Of a stretch of DNA of 14,806 bases, positions 7,849 to 14,806 are shown in pieces. How positions within the stretch are numbered: position 1 is the stretch's first letter; the number at the start of each line of letters is the position of its first letter. Origin of the DNA: an uncultured Desulfobacterium sp. (GTDB lineage: Bacteria > Desulfobacterota > Desulfobacteria > Desulfobacterales > Desulfobacteraceae). The position numbers were made by a program, and so were the translations under genes. The DNA is taken from contig CAKZLA010000360.1 in the NCBI GenBank assembly GCA_937124525.1, positions 1 through 14,806 on the forward strand, read 5' to 3'. The notes beneath the pieces are model-generated. The model saw nothing but the letters and a program-made list of their open reading frames with translations. It ran no database searches and was not told the origin of the DNA.

Positions 7849-9411
7849 CTATAGCACCTGGCTCCATCTCCCCTCAAAGGCTTCAAATTCCTGGCTCAAC
7901 TTTATCAATAATTCGGCCTTATCAGCATCATTAGCAAAAGCGGTTTCAATGGAGTTAAATGCCATCTGCTTCAATTCATCGTGGGTGATATCAGTGTAAG
8001 TGATGGCTATTTTATATTCGTTGGTGATATCAGTTACAAACATTCCCTCATCATCCGTTGATAGACTGATGGGCAGGCCGAGCCTCAGGAAATCCAGAAA
8101 GGGATGCTTGCTGAAATCCTCGTTAACCTGCAATCTGTAATTACTGTATATATTAATTTCAATGGGAAGCCTTTTTTCCTGAACAGCGTATTCCAAAGAT
8201 AGGGGGTCCTGGGCCAGCAATACACCATGTCCCACACGTTCCGCCCCCATGATCATGGCATCCCGAACATTACGCACATCCCCCAGTTCTCCGGCATGCA
8301 TGGTGCGGTGGATATCTATGGTTCCCTGCTCATTGGCTACCAGAATGGGAAGGTAAATATTTTGTCCGGTTTCCAGGGCAGGGGTATTGGTTTCATTGGC
8401 CAGGAGATCTATACCTGTAAGTTCAGTGTAGTAATTGTTCTCAAGAACAGTGATAAGTTCACGGGTCCATGCGGTGTTGGCGTCAAAATCAAGTGTGCGG
8501 ATAAAGGCGGAATTCCATCTCACAATGACACCTGTTTCTTCATACCAGGCCTCGGCCCAGGTGTGGAGTTGTTCAAAGGTTAAAGGGTCCGGCCACATGA
8601 CCTTGGTAAATTCCACATAGCTGACGTTTTGATCGGCACAGCGGTGAAGAAAATCAAGATAAGTCTTTTCTTCAACCCACTCCTGCATGGATTCATCCTG
8701 ATTAAGAAGATCGTTGATGGTGAAGATAGCTTCAAAACGCATGAAATCATGGGTTGGAGGATCGCTGGGAAGGAAGAAAAATTCAAGGAGCCTCTCTTTA
8801 TTCTCTTCATCATAATCCAGGTAGTTTAATACAGGCAGAGCTGTCAAGTAGGCAACTTCATCGGGATAAAGCATGGAAAGTTCGCCGTCATTGGCTTCCA
8901 CAAGGATCTCCGGGCCGTTGATTACAGGATTCACTGCCTCCAATATTTCCTGTACGGTTTGCCGACTTCGGGTCCCTGTGGGGTGAATATGCAACAAGGC
9001 ACCCTTGGGAAATTCCAAGCAATATTGTTCTAATCTTGCCTGGTCATTACGGATCAAATCCAGGTCCAGAGACACAGACTGCATGGCCGTTAAACGGTTC
9101 TCTTCTATTGTTTGCTGTTGACGATCTGCGATCTTTGCCAGTTCATCTTCGCTAAGGAGGTCTTCAGGGGAAGGGGTAAGCCAGTTTTCCCATTCTTCAC
9201 GCTGGATAATACCCCCTTGTTCCACACGTTCAATGGCCTTATCCTGTGTTTCCTCATAGAGGGCAAACTGCGTTTGAAGCTTTTCATCGATAATAACATA
9301 AGGATCATTGTCATCATGGTGTGAGTTGGAGTTAAAATCACAACCTGAGACGGTGACAAAACAGATGAATGCAACCGAAATCATGATTCTTTTATATTTG
9401 ATTTTCCACAT
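7849..9411 (-). CDS. ADA2/ADGF-like adenosine deaminase lipoprotein
   Basis: This is predicted to be a membrane-anchored, externally facing purine (adenosine) deaminase of 520 residues. The ATG at 9411-9409 is chosen because AAGGGGG precedes it at good spacing and it opens a lipoprotein signal: positive residues, a hydrophobic core, then VSGC with Cys24. The longer frame from the TTG at 9510 has no such support. Asp follows Cys24, which by the E. coli rule would favour retention in the inner membrane. Zinc and catalytic residues of the ADA family are all visible: HIH (141/143), HAGE (His372, Glu375), VGHG (His395) and STDDE (Asp453/454). The FPKGALLHIH context, the ~115-residue region before it and the secretion signal resemble ADA2/ADGF proteins more than cytosolic Add. 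Composition looks more AT-rich than its neighbours. It converges with pbpC across MITE-like element 2. Adenosine as substrate is inferred. Confidence 0.85.
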   Translation of the reverse strand: MWKIKYKRIMISVAFICFVTVSGCDFNSNSHHDDNDPYVIIDEKLQTQFALYEETQDKAIERVEQGGIIQREEWENWLTPSPEDLLSEDELAKIADRQQQTIEENRLTAMQSVSLDLDLIRNDQARLEQYCLEFPKGALLHIHPTGTRSRQTVQEILEAVNPVINGPEILVEANDGELSMLYPDEVAYLTALPVLNYLDYDEENKERLLEFFFLPSDPPTHDFMRFEAIFTINDLLNQDESMQEWVEEKTYLDFLHRCADQNVSYVEFTKVMWPDPLTFEQLHTWAEAWYEETGVIVRWNSAFIRTLDFDANTAWTRELITVLENNYYTELTGIDLLANETNTPALETGQNIYLPILVANEQGTIDIHRTMHAGELGDVRNVRDAMIMGAERVGHGVLLAQDPLSLEYAVQEKRLPIEINIYSNYRLQVNEDFSKHPFLDFLRLGLPISLSTDDEGMFVTDITNEYKIAITYTDITHDELKQMAFNSIETAFANDADKAELLIKLSQEFEAFEGRWSQVL

Positions 9412-9599
9412 TTTTCCCCCTTGCAGCTTATATTTTGGATATTTTGATCGGTGTACTTTGATAGTGAAGTGATTATTTACGGGTTTATCACAGGATAGTC
9501 GACCTTCCAATTCCCCAATGCTGAATCCTGGTTGACGCTGAATAATTACTTTTATATTGTGATTAACGCCAATATTAACAGTGATACAAATAGAACTTA

Positions 9600-9622
9600 G
9601 GGTTGATCATTATGACCAACCC
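9600..9622. repeat. Near-perfect palindrome GGGTTGATCAT-T-ATGACCAACCC
   Basis: Two 11-base arms (9600-9610, 9612-9622) pair at 10 of 11 positions around a single base. It lies about 190 bp upstream of the deaminase start. It also lies 9 bp past the stop of a possible 33-residue minus-strand ORF. No T-tract follows on either strand, so it suits an operator or other dyad site better than an intrinsic terminator. Confidence 0.45.
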
Positions 9623-9631
9623 CTGGGATCT

Positions 9632-9733
9632 TTATGGCAGACGCAGCTCCGCAAGCCATTTAGATGCCGTCCTGATTTCCGCACCATTGGGAAACGTCTT
9701 TTCTCTGTCCAGCTTTTTTGAAACCTGAACCAT
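9632..9733 (-). CDS. Possible small ORF or gene remnant (33 aa), unrecognised
   Basis: The frame runs from the ATG at 9733-9731 to a TAA at 9634-9632, and its sequence contains TASKWLAELRLP. The open frame continues a few codons upstream without a start, so it may be the end of a decayed gene. No strong ribosome binding site precedes it. The opposite strand has an equally plausible 38-codon frame from the ATG at 9612, so which strand is coding is unresolved. I do not recognise it. Confidence 0.15.
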   Translation of the reverse strand: MVQVSKKLDREKTFPNGAEIRTASKWLAELRLP

Positions 9734-9737
9734 TTTA

Positions 9738-9990
9738 ATGGTGGGAAAAAATTTTCTGAATATTAAAGATCTTCAAAAAGAACTTCAGGCAAATTTTTGA
9801 TCTTTATCCTGTGCCGACTGCAAAATTATCCGATTTATCCCGGCTAATTTTTGAGAGTGAGTACCTGCCTGCCGCCTTTGCAACTGACGTTCTTGATGCA
9901 AACGGTCGCACCAATGCCGTGATAGATGCCCGGAAGGATTTTAAGTTGCTGGCCGAGAAAATTGCATTTGAGATGAACATGTCTCTATAA
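9738..9990 (+). pseudogene. Frameshifted short gene (about 83 codons if restored), unrecognised
   Basis: The frame from the ATG at 9738 reads MVGKNFLNIKDLQKELQANF and then stops at TGA directly after a run of five T (9794-9798). Removing one T joins it to a downstream frame beginning FDLYPVPTAKLSDLSRLIFE and ending at TAA 9988-9990, with no other stop. Both halves read like a soluble helical protein with normal composition. No strong ribosome binding site precedes the ATG. It could be a genuine frameshift mutation, a sequencing error in the T run, or two unrelated frames. No family is recognised. Confidence 0.35.
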
Positions 9991-10018
9991 AAAATGAATT
10001 ACTTGAAAGGATGTTCAA

Positions 10019-10138
10019 ATGGCCAAGCAAAAAAGCCTGTTTAAGACAAAGGTAGTTCATAGAAAACCGGGTATCGGTAATATGTTTAATGAAGAGTTCA
10101 CAGATGATGATGAACCTGTCATTTGTCCAAGCAGTTGA
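10019..10138 (+). CDS. Small hypothetical protein (39 aa)
   Basis: An ATG with an AAAGGA ribosome binding site about eight bases upstream opens a frame starting MAKQKSLFKTKVVHRKPGIG and ending in an acidic segment with DDDE, then PSS and TGA. The N-terminal half is strongly basic and the C-terminal half acidic. It lies 28 bp after the broken ORF that ends at 9990, as if in the same transcript, and the next decayed frame overlaps its end. There is no membrane segment or recognised domain. It could be a real small protein or a surviving fragment of a larger accessory module. Confidence 0.4.
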   Translation: MAKQKSLFKTKVVHRKPGIGNMFNEEFTDDDEPVICPSS

Positions 10139-10295
10139 TACTGCATATGCAAGGGGATTAAGCGACTAAGATAATGCATGGAATGCAGCTTGGTTCGGCA
10201 GGGATGCATAACCAGAGTTCAATAAAAACGGGTTTGATCAACCTCCGACCAGCACCCTCACAATGGGTGGCCGGAGTTATGATCAGGGCCCATAG
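10110..10295 (+). pseudogene. Possible decayed ORF with two in-frame TAA codons
   Basis: An ATG at 10110, overlapping the end of the 39-residue ORF, opens MNLSFVQAVDTAYARGLSD and then TAA (10167). The same frame continues as DNAWNAAWFGRDA, TAA (10209), and then a segment containing FNKNGFDQPPTSTLTMGGRS until TAG at 10293. The absence of frame breaks apart from the two stops suggests a gene degraded by nonsense changes, but the segments are short and chance is possible. The family is not recognised. No intact gene is visible from here to the hairpin at 10327. Confidence 0.22.
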
Positions 10296-10326
10296 ATGGC
10301 TATAACTACAACAATAGAATGGAGGT

Positions 10327-10369
10327 GGCAAGGAAACCCCTGAGCTAAAGACTCAGGGGTTTCCTTGCC
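10327..10369 (+). terminator. Perfect 18-bp hairpin, probable intrinsic terminator
   Basis: The left arm GGCAAGGAAACCCCTGAG (10327-10344), a 7-base loop ctaaaga, and the exact complementary right arm (10352-10369) form an 18-bp stem, followed by GATTTTATAT. The GC-rich stem with a T-rich trailer on the plus strand suits termination of the short genes upstream. There is no T-tract in the minus direction. The arms are longer than usual for a terminator, so a palindromic repeat unit is an alternative. The stem ends 8 bases before the apparent beginning of hrpB homology. Confidence 0.65.
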
Positions 10370-10377
10370 GATTTTAT

Positions 10378-13191
10378 ATAAAATATTTACCGAAAATCAA
10401 CAAAACCCTGACCCATCACAATGGACTGGTGATCCAGGCCCCCCCTGGTGCTGGTAAAACCACCCAGGTTCCCCTGGCACTTCTGGATGCCCCCTGGCTT
10501 GGCAGCAAAAATATCATGATGCTGGAGCCCCGAAGGGTGGCCGTGCGGTCTGCTGCGCTTTACATGGCCTCCCTCCTGGGGGAAGGCGTGGGAGCGCGTG
10601 TGGGGTATCAGATCCGCATGGAACGTAAGATCTCGCTGGCCACCCGCATTGAGGTGGTCACCGAAGGGATTTTAACGGCACGCCTTCAGTCAGATCCCTC
10701 CCTTGCGGGAATCGGGGTGGTTATTTTTGATGAGTTCCATGAGCGCAATTTAAACAGCGACCTTGGGCTTGCCCTGTGTCTGGAAATCCAGGAAGCCCTG
10801 CGGGAAGATTTAAAGATATTGGTCATGTCAGCCACCCTGGACCCGGAACCGGTGGCCGCCATGATGGGCAATGCCCCCATACTCATCTCCCAGGGACGAT
10901 CCTGGCCTGTGAAGACCCATTACCTGGACCCTGCTGCATTTTTTACCAGATCCGGGGGCAGATTCAGTGGTAATTCTGGATATCAAGAGACAAGGGCCCT
11001 GGAAAAAGCTTGTGTATCAGCCATCAGACAGGCATTGGAACAGGAACAAGGGGACATTCTGGTGTTTCTTCCGGGGATGCGTGAAATCCGAAATATGGAA
11101 AAACGCATTAAGGCAAGCCTTTCAGATATCCTTACCCCCGCCATTGACCTTGTACCTCTCCATGGCAGCCTTTCCCCCCGGGATCAGGACCGCGCCATTT
11201 TAAAGCATCCCCGGGGCCATCGAAAAATAGTGCTGGCCACAGCCATTGCCGAGACATCCATCACCATGGAGGGGGTAAGTATTGTCATTGACATGGGATT
11301 GATGCGGATGTCCCGATTTTATCCAGGCAGGGGCATGGATCGTCTGGAAACCGTAGTGGCCCCAATCTCCTCTGTGGATCAACGACGGGGCAGGGCAGGG
11401 CGCACCGGTCCGGGAGTCTGTTTTCGACTGTGGTCCCAATCAAGTCATGCCCAGCGTCTGCCCTTTCCAACCCCGGAGATCAGCCAGACCGATCTTGCAG
11501 ACATGGTATTGCAACTGGCCCTGTGGGGGGTTAAAAAACCTTCAGAATTGAAATGGCTGGATCTTCCTCCGGAAAGCACCTTTTTCCAGGCAAGGGATCT
11601 TTTGATCCGTCTTGGGGCATTGGATAAGACGGGAAGTATCACACCCCATGGAAAAACCCTGGCCCAGCTTGGTATTCATCCCCGCCTGGGCCACATGATC
11701 TGCCAGGGGAAGGCCATGGGTCAGGGGATGATGGCCTGCCAAATGGCAGCTCTGCTGCAGGACCGGGACATTGTGAATTTTACCCACGGCCCCCGGGATG
11801 CTGACATCAACCTTCGTTTGGAAATACTTTATGCCCATGCCGGAAATGGTAATACTGGCAAAAATGGTAAAACTAATAAAATAAATCACACCATGGCAAG
11901 CCATGCCGGGTTGGATATTCAGAATTCACATTCAGGTGGCCGGGGCAATAACCCGGTAGATGATCCTCAATTTCAAAGAAACAATGGCATTGTCATTAAC
12001 ACCAAAGCAGTGGATCAGGTAATACGCACAGCAAAACACCTGGCCCGCAAAATAAAAATCCCCGGAAATAAAATCTCAAATGCCCTTGTTGATCTTTCCC
12101 AGGCAGGTTCATTGCTTTCCTTTGCCTTTCCGGAACGCATTGCCATGGCAAGGTCGGGACAACGGGGATTTTTCTTAATGGCATCCGGCGCCGGGGCAAG
12201 GGTTCACACTGAAGACCCCCTGGCAGGTGCTTCCTTTATTGTTGCCGCACAACTGGATGGACAGGGAAACAATGCCATGGTTTTTTTGGGGGCACCCCAT
12301 GATGTAACGGGTGTGGAAAGGGATTTCAGTGAAAAAATTGTTCAAAAAGAGGTCATTGCCTGGGATGGAAGCACAAAATCGGTTAAGGCGCGTCAACAAA
12401 GGCAATATGGGGCCTTACTGCTTTCAACGTCTGTGCTTAAAAAGGTGGATACCCATAAAATGGCCATGGCCATGCTTAAGGGCATCCGCACAGAGGGGCT
12501 CTCCATTCTTCCCTGGACAAAACCACTGAGAACCTGGCAGGCCAGGGTGTGTTTTCTTTTGGCCACGGGCAATTACCCCGACTTTCCGTACTTGGATGAT
12601 GCATTTCTTTTGAACACCCTTGAATCCTGGCTGTTACCTTTTCTCACCGGGATATCCTCTGCCAGTGCGCTGAAACGTCTTGACCTGGCAATGGCCCTGG
12701 AATCCCGGTTTACCTGGGAGCAGCGTCGGCAAATCCAGCAGGATGCCCCCACCCATATCACTGTGCCCAGTGGGTCCCGCATTCCTCTGGTGTATGGTGA
12801 TACCTGCATTGCCCCGGCAAAAATAAACATCCCAGCCCCCCCACCGGATAAAATCAAACACTCCGAACCAGAAAACAGTGTAACCGCATCTCCAGACAAA
12901 AAAGAGACGCCAGATGGCCCGGTTTTACCAGTGAGACTTCAGGAGATGTTTGGATGTATTGACACCCCCACCATTGCAAGGGGAGCGGTGCCTGTGACCC
13001 TTCATCTGCTTTCTCCTGCCGGACGTCCTGTGCAGATCACCCGGGATCTTAAAAGTTTTTGGGAGAACACCTACATTGATGTTAAAAAAGATTTAAAGGG
13101 TCGGTATCCCCGGCATTATTGGCCGGACAATCCCCTGGAGGCCCAGCCCACCCGTCGGGCAAAGCCAAAACCTTCAAATAAGAAAATGTAG
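10378..13191 (+). CDS. hrpB: ATP-dependent helicase HrpB (start codon altered)
   Basis: This is a DEAH-box superfamily 2 RNA-type helicase of the HrpB family, cytosolic, with a poorly defined role. Numbering from the GTG at 10429, the motifs are APPGAGKTT (4-12, Walker A), DEFHER (101-106), SAT (134-136) and QRRGRAGR (318-325). The family's C-terminal domain ends the protein near RYPRHYWPDNP. The first ATG/GTG/TTG in frame is the GTG at 10429, which places Walker A at residue 4 and loses the family's usual N-terminal helix. The frame upstream of it reads KYLPKINKTLTHHNGL, matching the expected N-terminus, and the codon in the expected start position is ATA (10378). The feature begins there to cover the homology; translation may instead begin at 10429, giving 920 residues. 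Low-complexity insertions at about 470-530 and 795-835 make it longer than the ~809-residue E. coli protein. A terminator-like hairpin abuts the 5' end. Confidence 0.88.
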   Translation: MKYLPKINKTLTHHNGLVIQAPPGAGKTTQVPLALLDAPWLGSKNIMMLEPRRVAVRSAALYMASLLGEGVGARVGYQIRMERKISLATRIEVVTEGILTARLQSDPSLAGIGVVIFDEFHERNLNSDLGLALCLEIQEALREDLKILVMSATLDPEPVAAMMGNAPILISQGRSWPVKTHYLDPAAFFTRSGGRFSGNSGYQETRALEKACVSAIRQALEQEQGDILVFLPGMREIRNMEKRIKASLSDILTPAIDLVPLHGSLSPRDQDRAILKHPRGHRKIVLATAIAETSITMEGVSIVIDMGLMRMSRFYPGRGMDRLETVVAPISSVDQRRGRAGRTGPGVCFRLWSQSSHAQRLPFPTPEISQTDLADMVLQLALWGVKKPSELKWLDLPPESTFFQARDLLIRLGALDKTGSITPHGKTLAQLGIHPRLGHMICQGKAMGQGMMACQMAALLQDRDIVNFTHGPRDADINLRLEILYAHAGNGNTGKNGKTNKINHTMASHAGLDIQNSHSGGRGNNPVDDPQFQRNNGIVINTKAVDQVIRTAKHLARKIKIPGNKISNALVDLSQAGSLLSFAFPERIAMARSGQRGFFLMASGAGARVHTEDPLAGASFIVAAQLDGQGNNAMVFLGAPHDVTGVERDFSEKIVQKEVIAWDGSTKSVKARQQRQYGALLLSTSVLKKVDTHKMAMAMLKGIRTEGLSILPWTKPLRTWQARVCFLLATGNYPDFPYLDDAFLLNTLESWLLPFLTGISSASALKRLDLAMALESRFTWEQRRQIQQDAPTHITVPSGSRIPLVYGDTCIAPAKINIPAPPPDKIKHSEPENSVTASPDKKETPDGPVLPVRLQEMFGCIDTPTIARGAVPVTLHLLSPAGRPVQITRDLKSFWENTYIDVKKDLKGRYPRHYWPDNPLEAQPTRRAKPKPSNKKM

Positions 13192-13229
13192 CAGCAGAGT
13201 GCCGCCAGCAGAGCACTCCTCGGAGGCGG

Positions 13230-13235
13230 TATAAT
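13230..13235 (+). promoter_or_regulatory. Possible -10 box before the kinase gene
   Basis: A perfect TATAAT lies 92 bp before the kinase start in the hrpB-kinase gap, but the matching -35 region (about 13207-13212) is poor. The 13192-13326 gap also holds a weak inverted repeat, GAGTGC/GCACTC, without a T-tract. Confidence 0.2.
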
Positions 13236-13326
13236 ACCATTTTCTATCTTCGTTGTTACAGGCTGACCTTATAAAAAAAGAGTTTAAGGCGATGGGACCC
13301 CGTTGGCCCATCTACAGGGAGACAAG

Positions 13327-14484
13327 ATGGCACAAAAAATATCCTGGAAAATAGTGGTGATGGACGACGAACCCGATATTCTGGAGGTGATTTCCATTGT
13401 TCTCCAAGATCAGGGCTATCAGGTGGCCACCGCCGCCAATGGTCGTGAGGGCCTTGAGCTGTGCGCCAGGATGCATCCACAGATTGTCCTCACTGACGTC
13501 AGGATGCCGGAAATGGATGGATTGGAGGCCCTTGCATCTTTGAAAGAAACCTTTGATGACATTGAGGTAATCGTCATGACCGCCTTTGGAGAGCTTAAAT
13601 ATGCCATCAAAGCCCTTCATCTGGATGCCTCGGATTTTATCACCAAACCCGTTGATGATGTAACCCTTCATCTTGCCCTGAAGCGGGCCAGGGAACGATA
13701 CACATCCAGGAAAAAATTAAAAGAGTACACGGCCTTTCTGGAGCAGGCAAATATTACCCAGGCCAAATTGCTCCACCGGGATAAAATGATTTCCCTTGGC
13801 AGATTGTCCGCTGGCGTGGTCCATGAAATTAATAATCCCCTGGCCGGTATTCTGAACTATGCCAGATTAATGAATCGCATCCTTGAAAAAGGGGCATTGG
13901 ACGGAGAACGCCAGGAAAAATTTTCCCGCTATCTAACCCTCATGGAATCAGAATCCCATCGTATTTCCCAGATTGTCTCCAGTCTTTTAACTTTTTCAAG
14001 AAAGTCTGAACCCACAAGGGAGCCTGTCTCTGTGCCAGATCTCATTTATAAATGTATTCTGCTCAGCCAGCATCGCATGGTCCTTGGCAACATTGAACTT
14101 CACCGGGATATTCCACCGGACATTCCCACCATCCAGGGGGATGCAAACCAGCTACAGCAATGTCTCATTAACCTGATTTTCAACGCCATGGATGCCATGG
14201 ATCAGGGGGGACGGATGGATATCAGCGCCGGGTATAATGGCCTTAAGAAAACAGTTTTCATCCAGGTAAAAGACACTGGCCACGGTATAACACCGGAAAA
14301 CAGGCAGCGAATATTTGAACCCTTTTTCACCACCAAAGATGAGGGGTATGGCGTGGGGCTGGGGTTGTCTATTTTATTTGGTATCGTGGAGGCCCATGGC
14401 GGAAGCGTGGGGCTGGACTCAACCCCGGGGAAAGGAACCGCATTTACCCTTCATTTGCCGGTTACCGGTGCAAAGGGGATTTAA
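13327..14484 (+). CDS. Receiver-histidine kinase fusion (hybrid signalling protein)
   Basis: This is a cytosolic 385-residue protein that combines an N-terminal CheY-like receiver with a histidine kinase. The receiver (about 8-122) shows DD13-14, phosphoacceptor Asp57 (LTDVRMPEMDG), Thr85 and Lys107. A short helical linker leads to the H-box VVHEINNPL with His166. The ATPase domain follows: the N-box with Asn286, DTGHGI (316-321), GVGLGLS and a GKGTAFTLHLP end. There is no membrane segment or sensory domain, so the input is presumably phosphorylation of the receiver by another kinase. The ATG at 13327 is preferred over the TTG at 13303 because AGGGAGA precedes it closely. The stop TAA is followed directly by the ATG of the next gene, implying translational coupling and a shared pathway. 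Confidence 0.93.
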   Translation: MAQKISWKIVVMDDEPDILEVISIVLQDQGYQVATAANGREGLELCARMHPQIVLTDVRMPEMDGLEALASLKETFDDIEVIVMTAFGELKYAIKALHLDASDFITKPVDDVTLHLALKRARERYTSRKKLKEYTAFLEQANITQAKLLHRDKMISLGRLSAGVVHEINNPLAGILNYARLMNRILEKGALDGERQEKFSRYLTLMESESHRISQIVSSLLTFSRKSEPTREPVSVPDLIYKCILLSQHRMVLGNIELHRDIPPDIPTIQGDANQLQQCLINLIFNAMDAMDQGGRMDISAGYNGLKKTVFIQVKDTGHGITPENRQRIFEPFFTTKDEGYGVGLGLSILFGIVEAHGGSVGLDSTPGKGTAFTLHLPVTGAKGI

Positions 14485-14806
14485 ATGGATATGAAACTCT
14501 ACAAGCAATGGCTTCATATTTTGGATCACCTTAATATTGGTGTATTTCTCATTGATGCCGACCGTCGAATCAGGCAGTTTAACACCAGTGCAAAAATACT
14601 CGTGGGACTGGAGGACTATGAAATCCAGGGAGGGGATTGTCAGGAAATTTTTTGCGGCATTCCATGTTTTTCCACGTGTCCCTTTCATGAAAAAAAGACA
14701 GCAGATAACCGGGATATGGATATCGAACTCCTTGATGCAGAAAATGGAAAACATCGGGTCACCCGGGTGGGGGCTCCACTTCTGGATGCCGAAGGCAATG
14801 TCAAGG
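14485..14806 (+). CDS. PAS-domain sensor/regulator with cysteine cluster, 3' partial
   Basis: The 107 visible residues form a PAS-type sensory domain: LNIGVFLIDADRRIRQFN is the classic opening strand pair, and VGAPLLDAEGNVK the closing strands. Four cysteines, 52, 57, 61 and 65 (C-x4-C-x3-C-x3-C), sit in the middle of the fold. This arrangement is often seen in PAS domains placed before sigma-54 activator (AAA+) or kinase modules, and could bind a metal or sense redox state. The start ATG follows the kinase stop with no gap and has AAGGGG inside the end of that gene; the ATG at 14491 is an alternative. What follows the PAS domain lies outside the window, so whether it is a sigma-54 regulator or a kinase is unknown. 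Confidence 0.8.
   Translation, partial: MDMKLYKQWLHILDHLNIGVFLIDADRRIRQFNTSAKILVGLEDYEIQGGDCQEIFCGIPCFSTCPFHEKKTADNRDMDIELLDAENGKHRVTRVGAPLLDAEGNVK

Noticed and set aside
7812..7855. GCTATAG...CTATAGC repeat overlapping the deaminase stop
   Set aside because: Seven-base arms with a 30-base loop in AT-rich sequence are expected by chance.
9412..9510. Longer deaminase N-terminus starting from the TTG at 9510
   Set aside because: It would place 33 polar residues before a lipoprotein signal peptide, and only the ATG at 9411 has a strong ribosome binding site.
9612..9728. Plus-strand 38-codon frame from the ATG at 9612, in frame with the broken ORF at 9738
   Set aside because: It overlaps the palindrome, has no ribosome binding site, ends in TGA, and competes with an equally plausible minus-strand frame; too short to decide.
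10240..10280. CTCCGACCA...TGGCCGGAG hairpin as a structured RNA
   Set aside because: The stem has a mismatch and a 3-base bulge and matches no RNA family I know.
13303..13326. TTG start for the receiver-kinase
   Set aside because: The ATG at 13327 has a closely spaced AGGGAGA and gives a normal receiver N-terminus.

Overview
The window reads as a chromosomal segment of a Gram-negative bacterium. The protein style and gene content (periplasmic alpha-2-macroglobulin, PBP1C, a HEINNPL-type kinase with an N-terminal receiver, and a PAS protein with a cysteine cluster) suggest a Desulfobacterota / Desulfobacteraceae-like sulfate reducer. This assignment is inference from protein flavour, not from a marker gene.

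Layout, left to right. (1) 1-3866 (+): the 3' part of a large thioester-containing bacterial alpha-2-macroglobulin. (2) 3891-4799 (-): a RarD-type EamA transporter, convergent with it. (3) 4800-5027: a divergent intergenic region that contains a 121-bp MITE-like element with imperfect 23-bp terminal inverted repeats and a GGTTGA target duplication. (4) 5028-7514 (+): penicillin-binding protein 1C. (5) 7515-7848: no gene, but an unrelated 134-bp MITE-like element with perfect 21-bp inverted repeats and an 8-bp CTTAGCTC duplication. (6) 7849-9411 (-): a lipoprotein adenosine deaminase of the ADA2/ADGF type. (7) About 9412-10377: AT-rich sequence with no convincing intact large gene. It holds a palindrome, short or broken reading frames (one restored by removing a single T), a 39-codon small ORF with a good ribosome binding site, and a perfect 18-bp terminator-like hairpin. 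(8) 10378/10429-13191 (+): the DEAH-box helicase HrpB, whose expected N-terminus has lost its normal start codon. (9) 13327-14484 (+): a receiver-histidine kinase fusion, followed with no gap by (10) a PAS-domain protein that runs off the right edge.

How the genes relate. In many proteobacteria alpha-2-macroglobulin and PBP1C are adjacent and are thought to act together in periplasmic defence and wall repair. Here the pair is kept in the neighbourhood but split by rarD and a small mobile element. The block 7515-10377 between pbpC and hrpB looks accessory: it has a mobile element, a less common secreted deaminase, decayed frames and hairpins. The last two genes form a translationally coupled signalling pair. 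I see no CRISPR array, rRNA or tRNA, and no clear undescribed multi-gene system. The most unusual signals are the two MITE-like elements either side of pbpC, the ADA2-like lipoprotein and the damaged hrpB start.
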